The position numbers and the translations under genes were made by a program. Under the pieces are notes generated by a model. The model was not told the DNA's origin and made no database searches. It saw only the letters and a program-made list of their open reading frames with translations. Shown here piece after piece: positions 12,198 through 21,178 of a stretch of DNA of 21,466 bases. The DNA is taken from positions 1 through 21,466 of the forward strand of contig CAJLYQ010000029.1 of assembly GCA_905210905.1 (NCBI GenBank), written 5' to 3'. Within the stretch, counting starts at the first letter, position 1. Every line of letters begins with the position of its first letter. This DNA is from an uncultured Christensenella sp. GTDB taxonomy: Bacteria; Bacillota; Clostridia; Christensenellales; DTU072.

Positions 12198-13250
12198 TCA
12201 CAGATCGGGGTTTGCGTCAAGCGAAAGCGCCGCCGCAGGTATCCCTTCCGAGATAGCGAAGTATGCCGCCGCGCCTATCATCGCGCCGTTGTCGGTACAC
12301 AATATTTTAGGCGGAAGATAAACTTTTATACCGTTCTTTTTTCCTTCTTCCGTCATCTTGCGTCTGAACTCGCCGTTTGCGCCGACCCCGCCTGCTATCG
12401 CTATTTCTTTATATCCGTATTTTTTTGCCGCTTTGATTGCGTTTTCCACCAACATACCGGTCGCTCTGTCCTGAAAGGATTTTGCCACGTCGTGCGTGTT
12501 TATTTTTTCTCCGCGTTGTTCTGCGTTTCTCACGTAGTTGATTACCGCAGTTTTTATCCCGGAATAAGAAAAATCAAGCGTATCTTCCCCTTTGTACGGT
12601 CTGGGCAAAACTACCGTGTTTTTGCCTTCTACGGCGTGCTTTTCGATTTGCGGTCCACCGGGGTACGGAAGACCTATCACTCTTGCGACTTTATCGAAGG
12701 CTTCTCCTGCCGCGTCGTCTCTCGTCGCTCCCAAGACTTTCATATTTCCGTAACTTTTTACTTCCATCAATTCGGTATGTCCGCCGCTTGCGAGCATACA
12801 AAGGAAAGGAAAGTTGAGTTCTTCGTGAACGAGAAAATTTGCCAAAACGTGCCCTTTTATGTGATCGATACCCACAATCGGGATACCCAAAGCGTACGCA
12901 AGAGATTTAGCGAACGACACGCCGACAAGCAACGCTCCCTGAAGCCCCGCGCCGTATGTCACCGCTATTACTTCTATATCTTTAAGCGTCAGTTCCGCTT
13001 TCTTTATCGCTTCGCTTACCACGTTGCCGATAGCGATTACGTGATTTCTGGACGCTATTTCCGGCACTACTCCGCCGAAGCGTTTATGTATTTCTATTTG
13101 TGAACTTATCTCGTTCGAAAGCACGGTTTTTCCTTTCAGAACCGCCGCCGCCGTTTCGTCGCAACTCGATTCTATCGCAAGGATAATTACGTCTTTTTTT
13201 CCGCGCAATTCGTCAAGTTTGTTTTGCGCTTTTTTCTCGTATTCCGTCAT
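12198..13250 (-). CDS. tsaD: tRNA N6-threonylcarbamoyladenosine transferase TsaD
   Basis: This 350-residue enzyme transfers the threonylcarbamoyl group from TC-AMP to A37 of ANN-decoding tRNAs, acting with TsaB and TsaE in the cytoplasm. Visible motifs are ILAIESSCDETAAA (24-37), RFGGVVPEIASRNH (57-70), ASGGHTEL (154-161), GEAFDKVAR (182-190), FSYSGIKTA (227-235) and AIAGGVGANGEFR. The metal site, usually HxEGH, reads HIKGH (130-134): both histidines are kept but Glu is replaced by Lys. About 18 extra residues precede the usual N-terminus and there is no later start. It begins six bases after the prfB stop, so it is the third gene of the secA-prfB-tsaD block. Confidence 0.95.
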   Translation of the reverse strand: MTEYEKKAQNKLDELRGKKDVIILAIESSCDETAAAVLKGKTVLSNEISSQIEIHKRFGGVVPEIASRNHVIAIGNVVSEAIKKAELTLKDIEVIAVTYGAGLQGALLVGVSFAKSLAYALGIPIVGIDHIKGHVLANFLVHEELNFPFLCMLASGGHTELMEVKSYGNMKVLGATRDDAAGEAFDKVARVIGLPYPGGPQIEKHAVEGKNTVVLPRPYKGEDTLDFSYSGIKTAVINYVRNAEQRGEKINTHDVAKSFQDRATGMLVENAIKAAKKYGYKEIAIAGGVGANGEFRRKMTEEGKKNGIKVYLPPKILCTDNGAMIGAAAYFAISEGIPAAALSLDANPDL

Positions 13251-13256
13251 AACTAA

Positions 13257-14354
13257 CTAACTTCTTTTAAGATACTCGATGATAAAACCTTGCAAATCGC
13301 CGTCCATAACCGCGTTTACGTTTGCGTTTTCATAGCCCGTTCTGTGGTCTTTGACGAGCGTATACGGGCAAAATACGTAACTTCTTATCTGACTGCCCCA
13401 CTCGATTTTTTTCATCTCGCCTTTTATGGACTGCGCCTCTTCCAGTCTTTCTCTTTCCCTCAATTCGGTAAGTTTGCTTATCAGCATTTTCATTGCGGTT
13501 TCTCTGTTTTGTATCTGACTTCTCTCGTTCTGACACTGAACCACTATACCTGTAGGTAAGTGCGTTATTCTTACCGCGCTGTCCGTTTTGTTGATATGTT
13601 GTCCGCCGGCTCCGCCGCTTCGATAAGTATCTACTCTAAGTTCTTCCGGGTTAATCTTAATATCTTCGTTTTCCGTTATTTCCGGCATAACTTCCAGACT
13701 TGCAAAAGACGTTTGTCTTCTCTTGTTTGCGTCGAAAGGGCTTATTCTTACCAGTCTGTGAACGCCCATTTCCGCTTTGAGATAGCCGTAGGCATTTTCC
13801 CCTTCGACCGAGAAAGTAACGCTCTTTATCCCTGCGTCGTCGCCGTCGAGTTTGTCCAGCACGCTTACTTTGTATCCCGAACGTTCCGCATATCTCGTGT
13901 ACATACGGAACAGCATTTCTACCCAGTCCTGCGCCTCGGTTCCGCCTGCTCCCGCGTGCAAGGTAAGAATGGCGTCGTTGGCATCGTATTTGCCTCTGAG
14001 CAACGCCTCAATAGACAGTTCCGCCACCCTTTTCGAGAGTGCGTTGACTTCGTCTATCGCGCCCTGCATCTCGCTTTCTTCTTCCATTTCTTCGATCACG
14101 TCGAGCAGTTCTCTCGTTTCCGCAAGTTTTTTCTCGACTTCTTCCACGCGTTTAACTTTCTTAGCGCACTCGTTTATTCTTCTGTTTACTTTTTGCGCTT
14201 TCTCCACGTCCGTCCAGAAGTCTTCCGCGTGGCTTTGCTCGGTAAGCGTCGCTATTTCTTTCTTGCACCCTTCGACGTCGAAAGCGTCGCGTAAAGTCGC
14301 GATTTCTTTCTCGGTTTTGTCAAGCGTTTGTCTTTGCGAATAAAAATCAATCAT
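13257..14354 (-). CDS. prfB: Peptide chain release factor 2
   Basis: This 365-residue RF2 recognises UAA and UGA in the ribosomal A site and triggers peptidyl-tRNA hydrolysis. The RF2 discriminator SPF is at 205-207 and the catalytic GGQ at 250-252 (SGGAGGQHINKTDSAVR). The N-terminal helical domain is full length. The frame is continuous through LRDAFDVEGCKKEIA, where many species have an internal UGA and a programmed +1 frameshift, so the autoregulatory frameshift is absent here. It lies 18 bases after secA on the same strand, a common Bacillota arrangement. Confidence 0.95.
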   Translation of the reverse strand: MIDFYSQRQTLDKTEKEIATLRDAFDVEGCKKEIATLTEQSHAEDFWTDVEKAQKVNRRINECAKKVKRVEEVEKKLAETRELLDVIEEMEEESEMQGAIDEVNALSKRVAELSIEALLRGKYDANDAILTLHAGAGGTEAQDWVEMLFRMYTRYAERSGYKVSVLDKLDGDDAGIKSVTFSVEGENAYGYLKAEMGVHRLVRISPFDANKRRQTSFASLEVMPEITENEDIKINPEELRVDTYRSGGAGGQHINKTDSAVRITHLPTGIVVQCQNERSQIQNRETAMKMLISKLTELRERERLEEAQSIKGEMKKIEWGSQIRSYVFCPYTLVKDHRTGYENANVNAVMDGDLQGFIIEYLKRS

Positions 14355-14372
14355 CTTATTACCTGCTCGCTC

Positions 14373-17036
14373 TTATTTTTTCTTTCCGCAACAGTCTTTG
14401 AATTTCTTTCCCGAACCGCACGGACACGGACCGTTGGCATACACTCCCTGACGTTTAAGAGATATTTGCGACGCTCTTTCCTGAACCGCGTTCTTTCTCT
14501 CTACCGCTTCTTCTGCGTCGAACTTGCACATAGCGATGGCTACGGACTGCTGAATGTTTTCTATCATACAGTCGAACATATCCATACCTTCTCTTCTGTA
14601 CTCTATTACCGGGTCGCGCTGTCCGAGCCCTCTCAGCCCTATACCGTTTCTGAGCGTGTCCATATTGTTTATATGGTTCATCCAGTTGGTATCGACGGTA
14701 CGCAATAGTACGTTGCGTTCGAAATCTTTATAATCGAAACCGTTCTCTTCCATAAGTTTGCACTTTTCTTCGTACTGGCGTTTTGCTTCTTCCACCACGG
14801 TTTCCACGATCAAATCGTATTGTCTGTGTCCGACGAGTTCTTTCGTGACAATATTCGTGCCTTTTTTAAGGAACGTTCTTTCCAGTGCGGAGTTAAACGC
14901 AACGTAATCGACGGAGTTTTCGTCGCCCGACGAGAAGTCTACGTAACCCGCCACCATATCGCTTACGGCAGGTTCTATATACTTGAGTATCTGATCGTGA
15001 ACGTCCGCGCCTTCAAAAACCTTGTTTCTTTCCGCATAAATAAGTTGTCTTTGCTTGTTCATAACGTCGTCGTAATTAAGGACGTATTTTCTTCTTTCGA
15101 AGTTTGCGTCTTCGCAACGTTTTTGCGCGTTCTCGATTTGTTTGGAAAGCATCGGCATTTGGATCGCCGCGTCTTCGTCCCCTCTGAGCATACCGGTAAG
15201 CATACCCGACAGTCTGTCGCCGCCGAACCTTCTCATAAGGTCGTCTTCGAACGAAATGAAGAAACAACTGCTTCCTTCGTCGCCCTGACGTCCGCTACGT
15301 CCTCGTAACTGATTGTCGATACGACGGGACTCGTGCCTTTCCGTACCGATAACTCTTAATCCGCCGAGTTTCTTTACTTCAAGTCTTTCTTTGTCCGTTT
15401 CTTCTTTGAACTTCTTTACGAGGTCTGCAAATCTCTGTCTTGCCGCTATCTCTTCGGGATCGGTTATTTGGTTGAACGCCGTAGCGACGCTTATGAGTTC
15501 TTCGCTGTAGCCGTCCTTTATCATTCTTTCTCTCGCCATATATTCTGGGTTACCGCCGAGAAGAATATCCGTTCCCCTACCTGCCATATTGGTCGCTATG
15601 GTAACCGCGCCCGCTTTACCTGCCTGAGCGATGATCTTCGCTTCTAGTTCGTTGCTTTTAGCGTTAAGCACGTTATGCGGAATTCCTTTCCTTGCAAGCA
15701 TACGGCTGAGTTGTTCGCTGACTTCGACGCTTATCGTCCCCACAAGCACGGGTTGCTTTCTTTCGTGCACTTCTTTGATTTCTTCCACGACCGCCTTAAA
15801 CTTAGCGGCTTTCGTTGCGAAAACTTTGTCGGGTTCGTCGTCGCGGATCATCTCGTGATTGGTCGGAATTTCCACTACGTCGAGATTGTATATTCCTTTG
15901 AACTCCGCTTCTTCGGTAAGCGCGGTACCCGTCATACCCGAAAGTTTATCGTACATACGGAACAGGTTTTGGAAAGTAATCGTCGCTACCGTTCTGCTCT
16001 CTCTCTTTATTCTTACTTTTTCTTTCGCTTCGATTGCCTGGTGCAAACCGTCGGAAAATCTTCTTCCTTCCATCTTACGGCCGGTAAACTCGTCTACTAT
16101 TACCACTTCGCCGTTTTCAACGATGTAATCGTCGTCGCGCGCCATAAGGAAATTCGCCCTGAGCGCATTGTTTATTTTAGTGTTAAGATCGGCTCTTTGT
16201 CCGTCGGTCATATCTCCGCGGAAAAACTTATCCGCTTTGTTAAGTCCGCTTTCGGTAAGATAAACGTGCGTTTCTTTCTCGTCTTTGGAATAATCGTCTT
16301 CGCCGAGTATTTTAATAAAACTTTGCACGTCTTCGTAAATCTTCGTCGCTTCCGCCGCCCTGTCCGATATGATCAAAGGCGTTCTCGCTTCGTCTATAAG
16401 AATACTGTCCACTTCGTCCACGATCGCAAAGGCGTGTCCGCGTTGCATAACTCTATCCTTGCTCGTAGCCATATTGTCGCGAAGATAATCGAACCCTACT
16501 TCGTTGTTTGTGCAGTACGTTACGTCCGCTTCGTACGCCTTTTTCTTCTCCGCAAAACTCATATTAGGCAGTATGCAGCCTACTTTAAGTCCGAGAAATT
16601 CGTATACCTTGCCCATCCATTCCGCGTCACGTTTCGCAAGGTAATCGTTTACCGTTACGATATGAACTCCTTTCCCGGTAAGAGCGTTAAGATAAGCCGG
16701 CAGGGTCGCGACGAGCGTTTTACCTTCACCGGTTTTCATTTCGGCGATTCTGCCCTGATGGAGAACTATTCCGCCGATAAGTTGCACGTCGAAATGACGC
16801 ATATTAAGAACTCTTTTGGCCGCTTCTCTGACTACTGCAAACGCGTCGGGCAAAAGTTTATCGAGCGATTCGCCGCTTGCGTATCTTTCTTTAAGCGCAG
16901 GCGTTTGCGAAATAAGTTCTTCATCGCTCATAGCGGCGTAAGTCGGTTCTTTCGCGTTGATTTCATCAACCGTCACACGCAGTTTCTTTATCGTTTTTTC
17001 TCTGTCTTTTCTTTGGAGGAAACTAATTAAACCCAT
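14373..17036 (-). CDS. secA: Protein translocase ATPase SecA
   Basis: This 887-residue motor of the Sec pathway pushes unfolded preproteins through SecYEG using ATP. The helicase-like core has MKTGEGKTLVA (Walker A, GEGKT 103-107), the DEAD-like VDEVDSILIDEARTPLIIS, TGTALTE, NMAGRGTDI and a QLRGRSGRQGD motif VI. The C-terminal zinc tail has Cys871, Cys873, Cys882 and Cys883 in GPCPCGSGKKFKDCCGKKK, which binds SecB or ribosomes in other species. Translation starts at 17036 after a GGAGAG ribosome site. It is the first gene of the secA-prfB-tsaD block. Confidence 0.97.
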   Translation of the reverse strand: MGLISFLQRKDREKTIKKLRVTVDEINAKEPTYAAMSDEELISQTPALKERYASGESLDKLLPDAFAVVREAAKRVLNMRHFDVQLIGGIVLHQGRIAEMKTGEGKTLVATLPAYLNALTGKGVHIVTVNDYLAKRDAEWMGKVYEFLGLKVGCILPNMSFAEKKKAYEADVTYCTNNEVGFDYLRDNMATSKDRVMQRGHAFAIVDEVDSILIDEARTPLIISDRAAEATKIYEDVQSFIKILGEDDYSKDEKETHVYLTESGLNKADKFFRGDMTDGQRADLNTKINNALRANFLMARDDDYIVENGEVVIVDEFTGRKMEGRRFSDGLHQAIEAKEKVRIKRESRTVATITFQNLFRMYDKLSGMTGTALTEEAEFKGIYNLDVVEIPTNHEMIRDDEPDKVFATKAAKFKAVVEEIKEVHERKQPVLVGTISVEVSEQLSRMLARKGIPHNVLNAKSNELEAKIIAQAGKAGAVTIATNMAGRGTDILLGGNPEYMARERMIKDGYSEELISVATAFNQITDPEEIAARQRFADLVKKFKEETDKERLEVKKLGGLRVIGTERHESRRIDNQLRGRSGRQGDEGSSCFFISFEDDLMRRFGGDRLSGMLTGMLRGDEDAAIQMPMLSKQIENAQKRCEDANFERRKYVLNYDDVMNKQRQLIYAERNKVFEGADVHDQILKYIEPAVSDMVAGYVDFSSGDENSVDYVAFNSALERTFLKKGTNIVTKELVGHRQYDLIVETVVEEAKRQYEEKCKLMEENGFDYKDFERNVLLRTVDTNWMNHINNMDTLRNGIGLRGLGQRDPVIEYRREGMDMFDCMIENIQQSVAIAMCKFDAEEAVERKNAVQERASQISLKRQGVYANGPCPCGSGKKFKDCCGKKK

Positions 17037-17092
17037 TTTTTAACTCTCCTAAATGATAGTCCTTGCTATTTATTTCTAATTAAAGCCTTGAT

Positions 17093-17101
17093 ATTATAAC
17101 A
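17093..17101 (-). promoter_or_regulatory. Extended -10 promoter of the secA operon
   Basis: On the minus strand TGTTATAAT (complement of 17093-17101) is a perfect TATAAT with an extended TG. No good -35 is seen at the usual distance. It lies about 57 bases upstream of the secA start. Confidence 0.55.
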
Positions 17102-17232
17102 TAAGGAGCGACTAATAACAACAAAAAACGCCGCCGTATTCAACATTTATTTGTGCTTTAAGCCTTATCAAAGGGAGAATATCGTTTTATTCGACATAAT
17201 TCGTTTATATCTACCCCCGGCACGGCGATTTA

Positions 17233-17241
17233 TGGTATAAT
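17233..17241 (+). promoter_or_regulatory. Extended -10 promoter of the TfoX-N/rarA pair
   Basis: TGGTATAAT at 17233-17241 is a perfect -10 with extended TG, 29 bases before ATG 17270. The -35 is poor. It is divergent from the secA promoter across about 130 bp. Confidence 0.5.
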
Positions 17242-17269
17242 AATCTTATCGAAAAAAAAGGAGCAAAAA

Positions 17270-17581
17270 ATGGCTACGACAAAAGAATACGTTGATTTTT
17301 GCGTCGAACAGTTGCCGACGCATTACGATATACGTTATCGCAAAATGTTCGGCGAATATATGATATACCTGAACGACAAACCGGTTTTTCTTGTATGCGA
17401 CAATACGGTTTTCGTCAAAAAAATTCCCGAACTTGCCGCTATTATGGAAGACGCGTCGGAAAACTACCCTTACGACGGAGCAAAACTTCATTACGTACTC
17501 GACGTAGAAGATCGCGAACTTACCAAACGAGTCGCCGAAATTCTGGAACGCGTAACGCCCGTGCCGAAAAAGAAAAAATAA
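17270..17581 (+). CDS. TfoX N-terminal domain protein
   Basis: This 103-residue protein has a clear AAGGAG ribosome site and ATG 17270. It is a stand-alone TfoX-N domain: RYRKMFGEYMIYLNDKPVFLVCDNTVFVKKIPEL (33-66) is the family core, followed by helices and a Lys-rich tail (PKKKK). In gamma-proteobacteria TfoX/Sxy activates competence genes with CRP. The short Bacillota form has no established function. Its stop is six bases before rarA, so the two are probably cotranscribed. Confidence 0.85.
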   Translation: MATTKEYVDFCVEQLPTHYDIRYRKMFGEYMIYLNDKPVFLVCDNTVFVKKIPELAAIMEDASENYPYDGAKLHYVLDVEDRELTKRVAEILERVTPVPKKKK

Positions 17582-17587
17582 TTCGCT

Positions 17588-18913
17588 ATGCCTTATCAAC
17601 CTACATTGTTTGAAAAAGAAACCGTCGAACCCCTTGCGGCAAGACTTCGTCCGCGCGATCTCGACGAATACTGCGGACAGGAACACCTGCTCGGAGAAGG
17701 AAAAGTTTTGCGCCGTCTTATAGAAAACGACAACGTCGGTTCTATGATATTCTGGGGACCGCCCGGCGTGGGAAAAACCACTCTCGCACGCATTATCGCC
17801 AACCGCACGAAAGCAAAATTTATCGATTTCTCCGCCGTTACGAGCGGCATAAAAGAGATAAAGCAGGTAATGGAACAAGCGGAAGAAGGCAGGCGGTACG
17901 GAGAAAAAACAATCGTTTTCGTAGACGAAATACACAGATTTAACAAAGCGCAGCAAGACGCTTTTCTTCCGTACGTCGAAAAAGGAAGCATAATTTTAAT
18001 CGGCGCGACTACGGAAAACCCGTCTTTTGAAGTAAACGGCGCACTCCTTTCGCGAGCGAAAGTTTTTGTTTTGCAATCGCTTAAAACCGCCGATCTCGTC
18101 AAACTTCTCCGCCACGCCCTTACGGACGAACGCGGTTTCGGCGGTCAAAACGTGGACATATCCGACGAACTGATACAAACCATCGCAAACTTCGCAAACG
18201 GCGACGCGAGAAACGCGCTTTCCACGCTGGAAATGGCAATTCTTAACGGGATATACAAAAACGGAAAAACCACCGTTACGAGTGAAATCGTCGAACAATG
18301 CACGTCGAAAAAATCCCTTCTTTACGACAAAAACGGCGAAGAACACTATAATCTGATTTCCGCTTTGCATAAGTCGATGAGAAATTCCGATCCGGACGCG
18401 GCCGTATACTGGCTTGCAAGAATGCTCGAAGCCGGGGAAGATCCGGTTTACGTCGCAAGAAGAGTTACTCGTTTCGCAAGCGAAGACGTGGGATTAGCCG
18501 ATCCGAGAGCGTTGGAAATAGCGGTTGCCGCATATCAGGCGTGCCACCTTATCGGTATGCCCGAATGTTCGGTTCATCTTACGCAAGCCGTAGTTTATAT
18601 GTCGCTCGCTCCTAAATCGAACGCGCTCTACGTCGCTTACGAATCCGCCAAAAAAGACGCTCTTAAACAACTTGCCGAGCCTGTTCCTTTGGTGATACGC
18701 AACGCTCCGACAAAACTTATGAAAGAGTTAAACTACGGCAAAGGGTACCGTTATGCTCACGATACGGACGCCAAACTTACGTCTATGCAATGTCTGCCCG
18801 ACAGTCTTGTCGGAAAGGAATACTACGTTCCTACGGAAGAAGGGCTTGAGTCGAGATACAAAACACGCCTCGAAGAAATCAAGGCGTGGAAGAAAAATCA
18901 TACCGACGAATAA
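17588..18913 (+). CDS. rarA: Replication-associated recombination ATPase RarA/MgsA
   Basis: This 441-residue AAA+ ATPase acts at stalled replication forks and is related to clamp-loader subunits and eukaryotic WRNIP1/Mgs1. The N-terminus has YQPTLFEK and LAARLRPRDLDEYCGQEHLLG. Walker A is GPPGVGKTT (57-65), Walker B is VFVDEIHRF with DEIH at 113-116, and sensor 1 is GATTENPSF. The C-terminal tetramerisation region includes HKSMRNSDPDAAVYWLARML and YVARRVTRFASEDVGLADP. Length and order are normal. The ribosome site is weak, suggesting coupling to the upstream TfoX-N gene. Confidence 0.95.
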   Translation: MPYQPTLFEKETVEPLAARLRPRDLDEYCGQEHLLGEGKVLRRLIENDNVGSMIFWGPPGVGKTTLARIIANRTKAKFIDFSAVTSGIKEIKQVMEQAEEGRRYGEKTIVFVDEIHRFNKAQQDAFLPYVEKGSIILIGATTENPSFEVNGALLSRAKVFVLQSLKTADLVKLLRHALTDERGFGGQNVDISDELIQTIANFANGDARNALSTLEMAILNGIYKNGKTTVTSEIVEQCTSKKSLLYDKNGEEHYNLISALHKSMRNSDPDAAVYWLARMLEAGEDPVYVARRVTRFASEDVGLADPRALEIAVAAYQACHLIGMPECSVHLTQAVVYMSLAPKSNALYVAYESAKKDALKQLAEPVPLVIRNAPTKLMKELNYGKGYRYAHDTDAKLTSMQCLPDSLVGKEYYVPTEEGLESRYKTRLEEIKAWKKNHTDE

Positions 18914-18916
18914 AAG

Positions 18917-18938
18917 ATCGGAATTCCGATTAATTTTT
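18917..18938 (+). terminator. Terminator after rarA
   Basis: ATCGG (18917-18921) pairs with CCGAT (18926-18930) around AATT, followed by TAATTTTTT. A short factor-independent terminator between rarA and the convergent hydrolase gene. Confidence 0.65.
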
Positions 18939-18939
18939 T

Positions 18940-19842
18940 CTATTCGGCGAAGAAGTCAAGCAAATCTTTTGCGCATCTTTCCCCTTCGTCGAAAAGGAAA
19001 ATATGCCCCGAATTTTCGTAGGTAATCAGTTTTGCTTTCTTGCATACTTCGGTAAGTCTTGCGCTTTGGTAATAAGGCATCGTTTTATCTATCGTACCCC
19101 AAATGCACAATATCGGAATATCGGTTTTGCCGATTGTTTTATAATTTTCCGTCACTTTTTTGGTTTGTAAAATAGTGTTCCTGAGCGAAGAAAGCGTGCT
19201 ACGCAAAAAGCCTTTGAATTTTGCCGCTTCGGCAAATTTTCGAACATAATAATCTTTCTCTTTTTCCGTGGAATAATACATTTCAGACGCACATTTTTTT
19301 AGTAACAATTTGCCTGCTACGCTATAAAAAACGAGTTCTCCAAGTCCTTTTACTTTGCAAAGTTTCATATAAAACGGCGGCTTGAAAGTATCCATACCGG
19401 CAGGGGCGAGCAAAGCGAGTTTTTTCACTTTTTCGGGGTGTTCGGCGGTAAACGTCGCACAAATAGAACCGCCCATCGAAGTTCCCACGAGAATAAATTT
19501 TTCGTTCGGAATTACCGCGTTCGTAAGTTCTTCGAGTTGTTCGGCAAAAAGTTCGGGCGTGTAATCTCTTTTCGACCTTTCGCTGAAACCGCGACCGAGT
19601 AAATCATATCTTAGCGTTTTATAGCCTCGTTTTACGAATTCGTCGAAAAGTTTGTCGTAAATGTAATACGGCGTGGCGTATCCGTGTACAAGCACTACCG
19701 TTTCGCCGTCGCCTTTGATTTCGTAGTGCGTTGTTCCGCATTTAAGCGAAACGAAATCGCCGCCGATTTTTCCCTTGTCTAAAGTCGATAATTCGAATTT
19801 GTCGATTTGATTAACGAATTTTTTCATTTCTTTTTCCGTCAT
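18940..19842 (-). CDS. Alpha/beta hydrolase
   Basis: This 300-residue protein has the full alpha/beta-hydrolase layout: an HG oxyanion motif (LVHGYATP, 52-59), DLLGRGFSERS (80-90), the nucleophile elbow GTSMGGS (120-126) with Ser122, the acid Asp252 (WGTIDKTMP) and His280 (NSGHIFLFDEG). There is no signal peptide, so it is probably cytoplasmic. The cap region (about 150-235) is rich in Lys and aromatics, and the substrate cannot be told. Its start is two bases after the glycerate kinase stop, so it is the second gene of that operon. Confidence 0.85.
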   Translation of the reverse strand: MTEKEMKKFVNQIDKFELSTLDKGKIGGDFVSLKCGTTHYEIKGDGETVVLVHGYATPYYIYDKLFDEFVKRGYKTLRYDLLGRGFSERSKRDYTPELFAEQLEELTNAVIPNEKFILVGTSMGGSICATFTAEHPEKVKKLALLAPAGMDTFKPPFYMKLCKVKGLGELVFYSVAGKLLLKKCASEMYYSTEKEKDYYVRKFAEAAKFKGFLRSTLSSLRNTILQTKKVTENYKTIGKTDIPILCIWGTIDKTMPYYQSARLTEVCKKAKLITYENSGHIFLFDEGERCAKDLLDFFAE

Positions 19843-19844
19843 AA

Positions 19845-20969
19845 TTAACTCTCCGATATAATTTCAAGTAGTTTTTCCGCCGCTTTTTCCGCATATAACG
19901 GCGCGTTTTTTATAGAATCGTCTACGCTTTCGGCATACGAAAGCAGCGTTTCGACGTGTTTTATTCCGCCATTTTTAGTTTCTTCGTCACTTAAAGTCGT
20001 GTATCCTGCTATGGCGTACACGTCGATTCCCTTTTTCTTCGCCCTCTCGCAAACTCCGAAAACCGCCTTGCCGTGCAACGATTGCTCGTCGATTCTGCCT
20101 TCGCCTGTAATCACTGCGTCGATCCCGTCGAGTTTTTCGTCGTAACCGATTAAGTCAAGCACGCAATCTATTCCGCTTCTCGGTTTGGCGTTAAGATATG
20201 CGATAAAACCGCCGCCCAAACCGCCTGCCGCTCCCGCGCATTTCATATCCTCAAGCCTGACTCCGGTGATTTTTTCCGTTACGAAAGCGTAGTTCAACAT
20301 ACCGTTTTCAAGTGCGTCGGCAAAAGAACCGACCGCCCCTTTTTGCTTACCGAAAAACCTTGTCGCACCAAACTCTCCGGTAAGCGGATTATCCACGTCA
20401 CTGACGAGAACGAATTCTTTATCCGATAAATAAGTGGTTTTACTTAAATCGACGTCGGCAATTTTATCTAAACTCTCGCCGACGGGTTTAACTTCTTTTC
20501 CGTATTTATCGAGAAAAACGAACCCTAAAGCGGAAAGCGCGCCTATACCTCCGTCGTTGGTCGCACTGCCGCCCAAGCAAAGAAAAATCTTTTTTGCGCC
20601 CCGTTTAATTGCGTCGAGAATAAGTTCTCCCGTACCGTACGTCGTGGCGTGAAGCGCGTTGCCGTCTTTATATTCGATAAGCGTAAGTCCGCTCGCCTCG
20701 GCGGTTTCTACAATAGCGGTATCGCCGCTTAACGCATAAGACGCGGTGATTTTTTCAAACAACGGATTATGGCATTCCGCCGTAATTCTTTCATACTTAC
20801 CGCAAGACAAAATTGCCGAAAGCGTTCCTTCTCCCCCGTCGGCTATACCTACGCCCTTTACTTCAACGTCAAACCCTTTTCGCTTGGCGGTTTGAGCAAA
20901 AACGTCCGCAATTTTAGGCGAAGCCAAAGTTCCCTTAAAAGAATCGGACGAAACCAAAATTTTTTTCAT
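19845..20969 (-). CDS. glxK: Glycerate kinase (GlxK/GarK family)
   Basis: This 374-residue enzyme phosphorylates D-glycerate with ATP, usually to 2-phosphoglycerate in this family, feeding lower glycolysis. Family signatures are ILVSSDSFKGTLAS (4-17), GVGIADGGEGTL, LGGSATNDGGIGALSALG, SDVDNPLTGEFGA, GAAGGLGGG and ITGEGRIDEQSLHGKA. The start at 20969 follows a strong AGGAGGGGG ribosome site and a near-consensus promoter. It forms a two-gene operon with the hydrolase. Nearby genes do not show which glycerate source is used. Confidence 0.92.
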   Translation of the reverse strand: MKKILVSSDSFKGTLASPKIADVFAQTAKRKGFDVEVKGVGIADGGEGTLSAILSCGKYERITAECHNPLFEKITASYALSGDTAIVETAEASGLTLIEYKDGNALHATTYGTGELILDAIKRGAKKIFLCLGGSATNDGGIGALSALGFVFLDKYGKEVKPVGESLDKIADVDLSKTTYLSDKEFVLVSDVDNPLTGEFGATRFFGKQKGAVGSFADALENGMLNYAFVTEKITGVRLEDMKCAGAAGGLGGGFIAYLNAKPRSGIDCVLDLIGYDEKLDGIDAVITGEGRIDEQSLHGKAVFGVCERAKKKGIDVYAIAGYTTLSDEETKNGGIKHVETLLSYAESVDDSIKNAPLYAEKAAEKLLEIISES

Positions 20970-20995
20970 AGCCCCCTCCTATCCGTTTTGTATTT

Positions 20996-21024
20996 AGTAT
21001 ACAACACTATTCTTTTCGGGTCAA
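20996..21024 (-). promoter_or_regulatory. Promoter of the glycerate kinase/hydrolase operon
   Basis: On the minus strand TTGACC (complement of 21019-21024), a 17-base spacer and TATACT (complement of 20996-21001). Upstream of it a perfect inverted repeat, TGTATCC-GT-GGATACA (21060-21075), may be an operator. Confidence 0.75.
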
Positions 21025-21131
21025 TACCCCTGTATTTACGGACGGACGGAAGGCATTTTTGTATCCGTGGATACAGATAAGTATATTTTATGTCGTTTTA
21101 CGTAGCGGCGGATACAATAATATGCTAAAAA

Positions 21132-21157
21132 TAAAGGCGACCGAACGGTCGCCTTTA
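21132..21157. terminator. Terminator after rho
   Basis: TAAAGGCGACCG (21132-21143) and CGGTCGCCTTTA (21146-21157) form a 12-bp perfect inverted repeat with a two-base centre. On the minus strand it is followed by TTTTTA, 21 bases after the rho stop. Confidence 0.85.
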
Positions 21158-21178
21158 CACAAAACTATATCTAAATAA

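Noticed and set aside
13560..14294. Long plus-strand frames opposite prfB, and similar ones opposite tsaD
   Set aside because: Shadow frames of conserved genes, with no ribosome sites and no family resemblance.
15675..17030. 451-codon plus-strand open frame antisense to secA
   Set aside because: Phe/Arg/Val-rich shadow composition and no recognisable domain. secA on the other strand is complete with all motifs.
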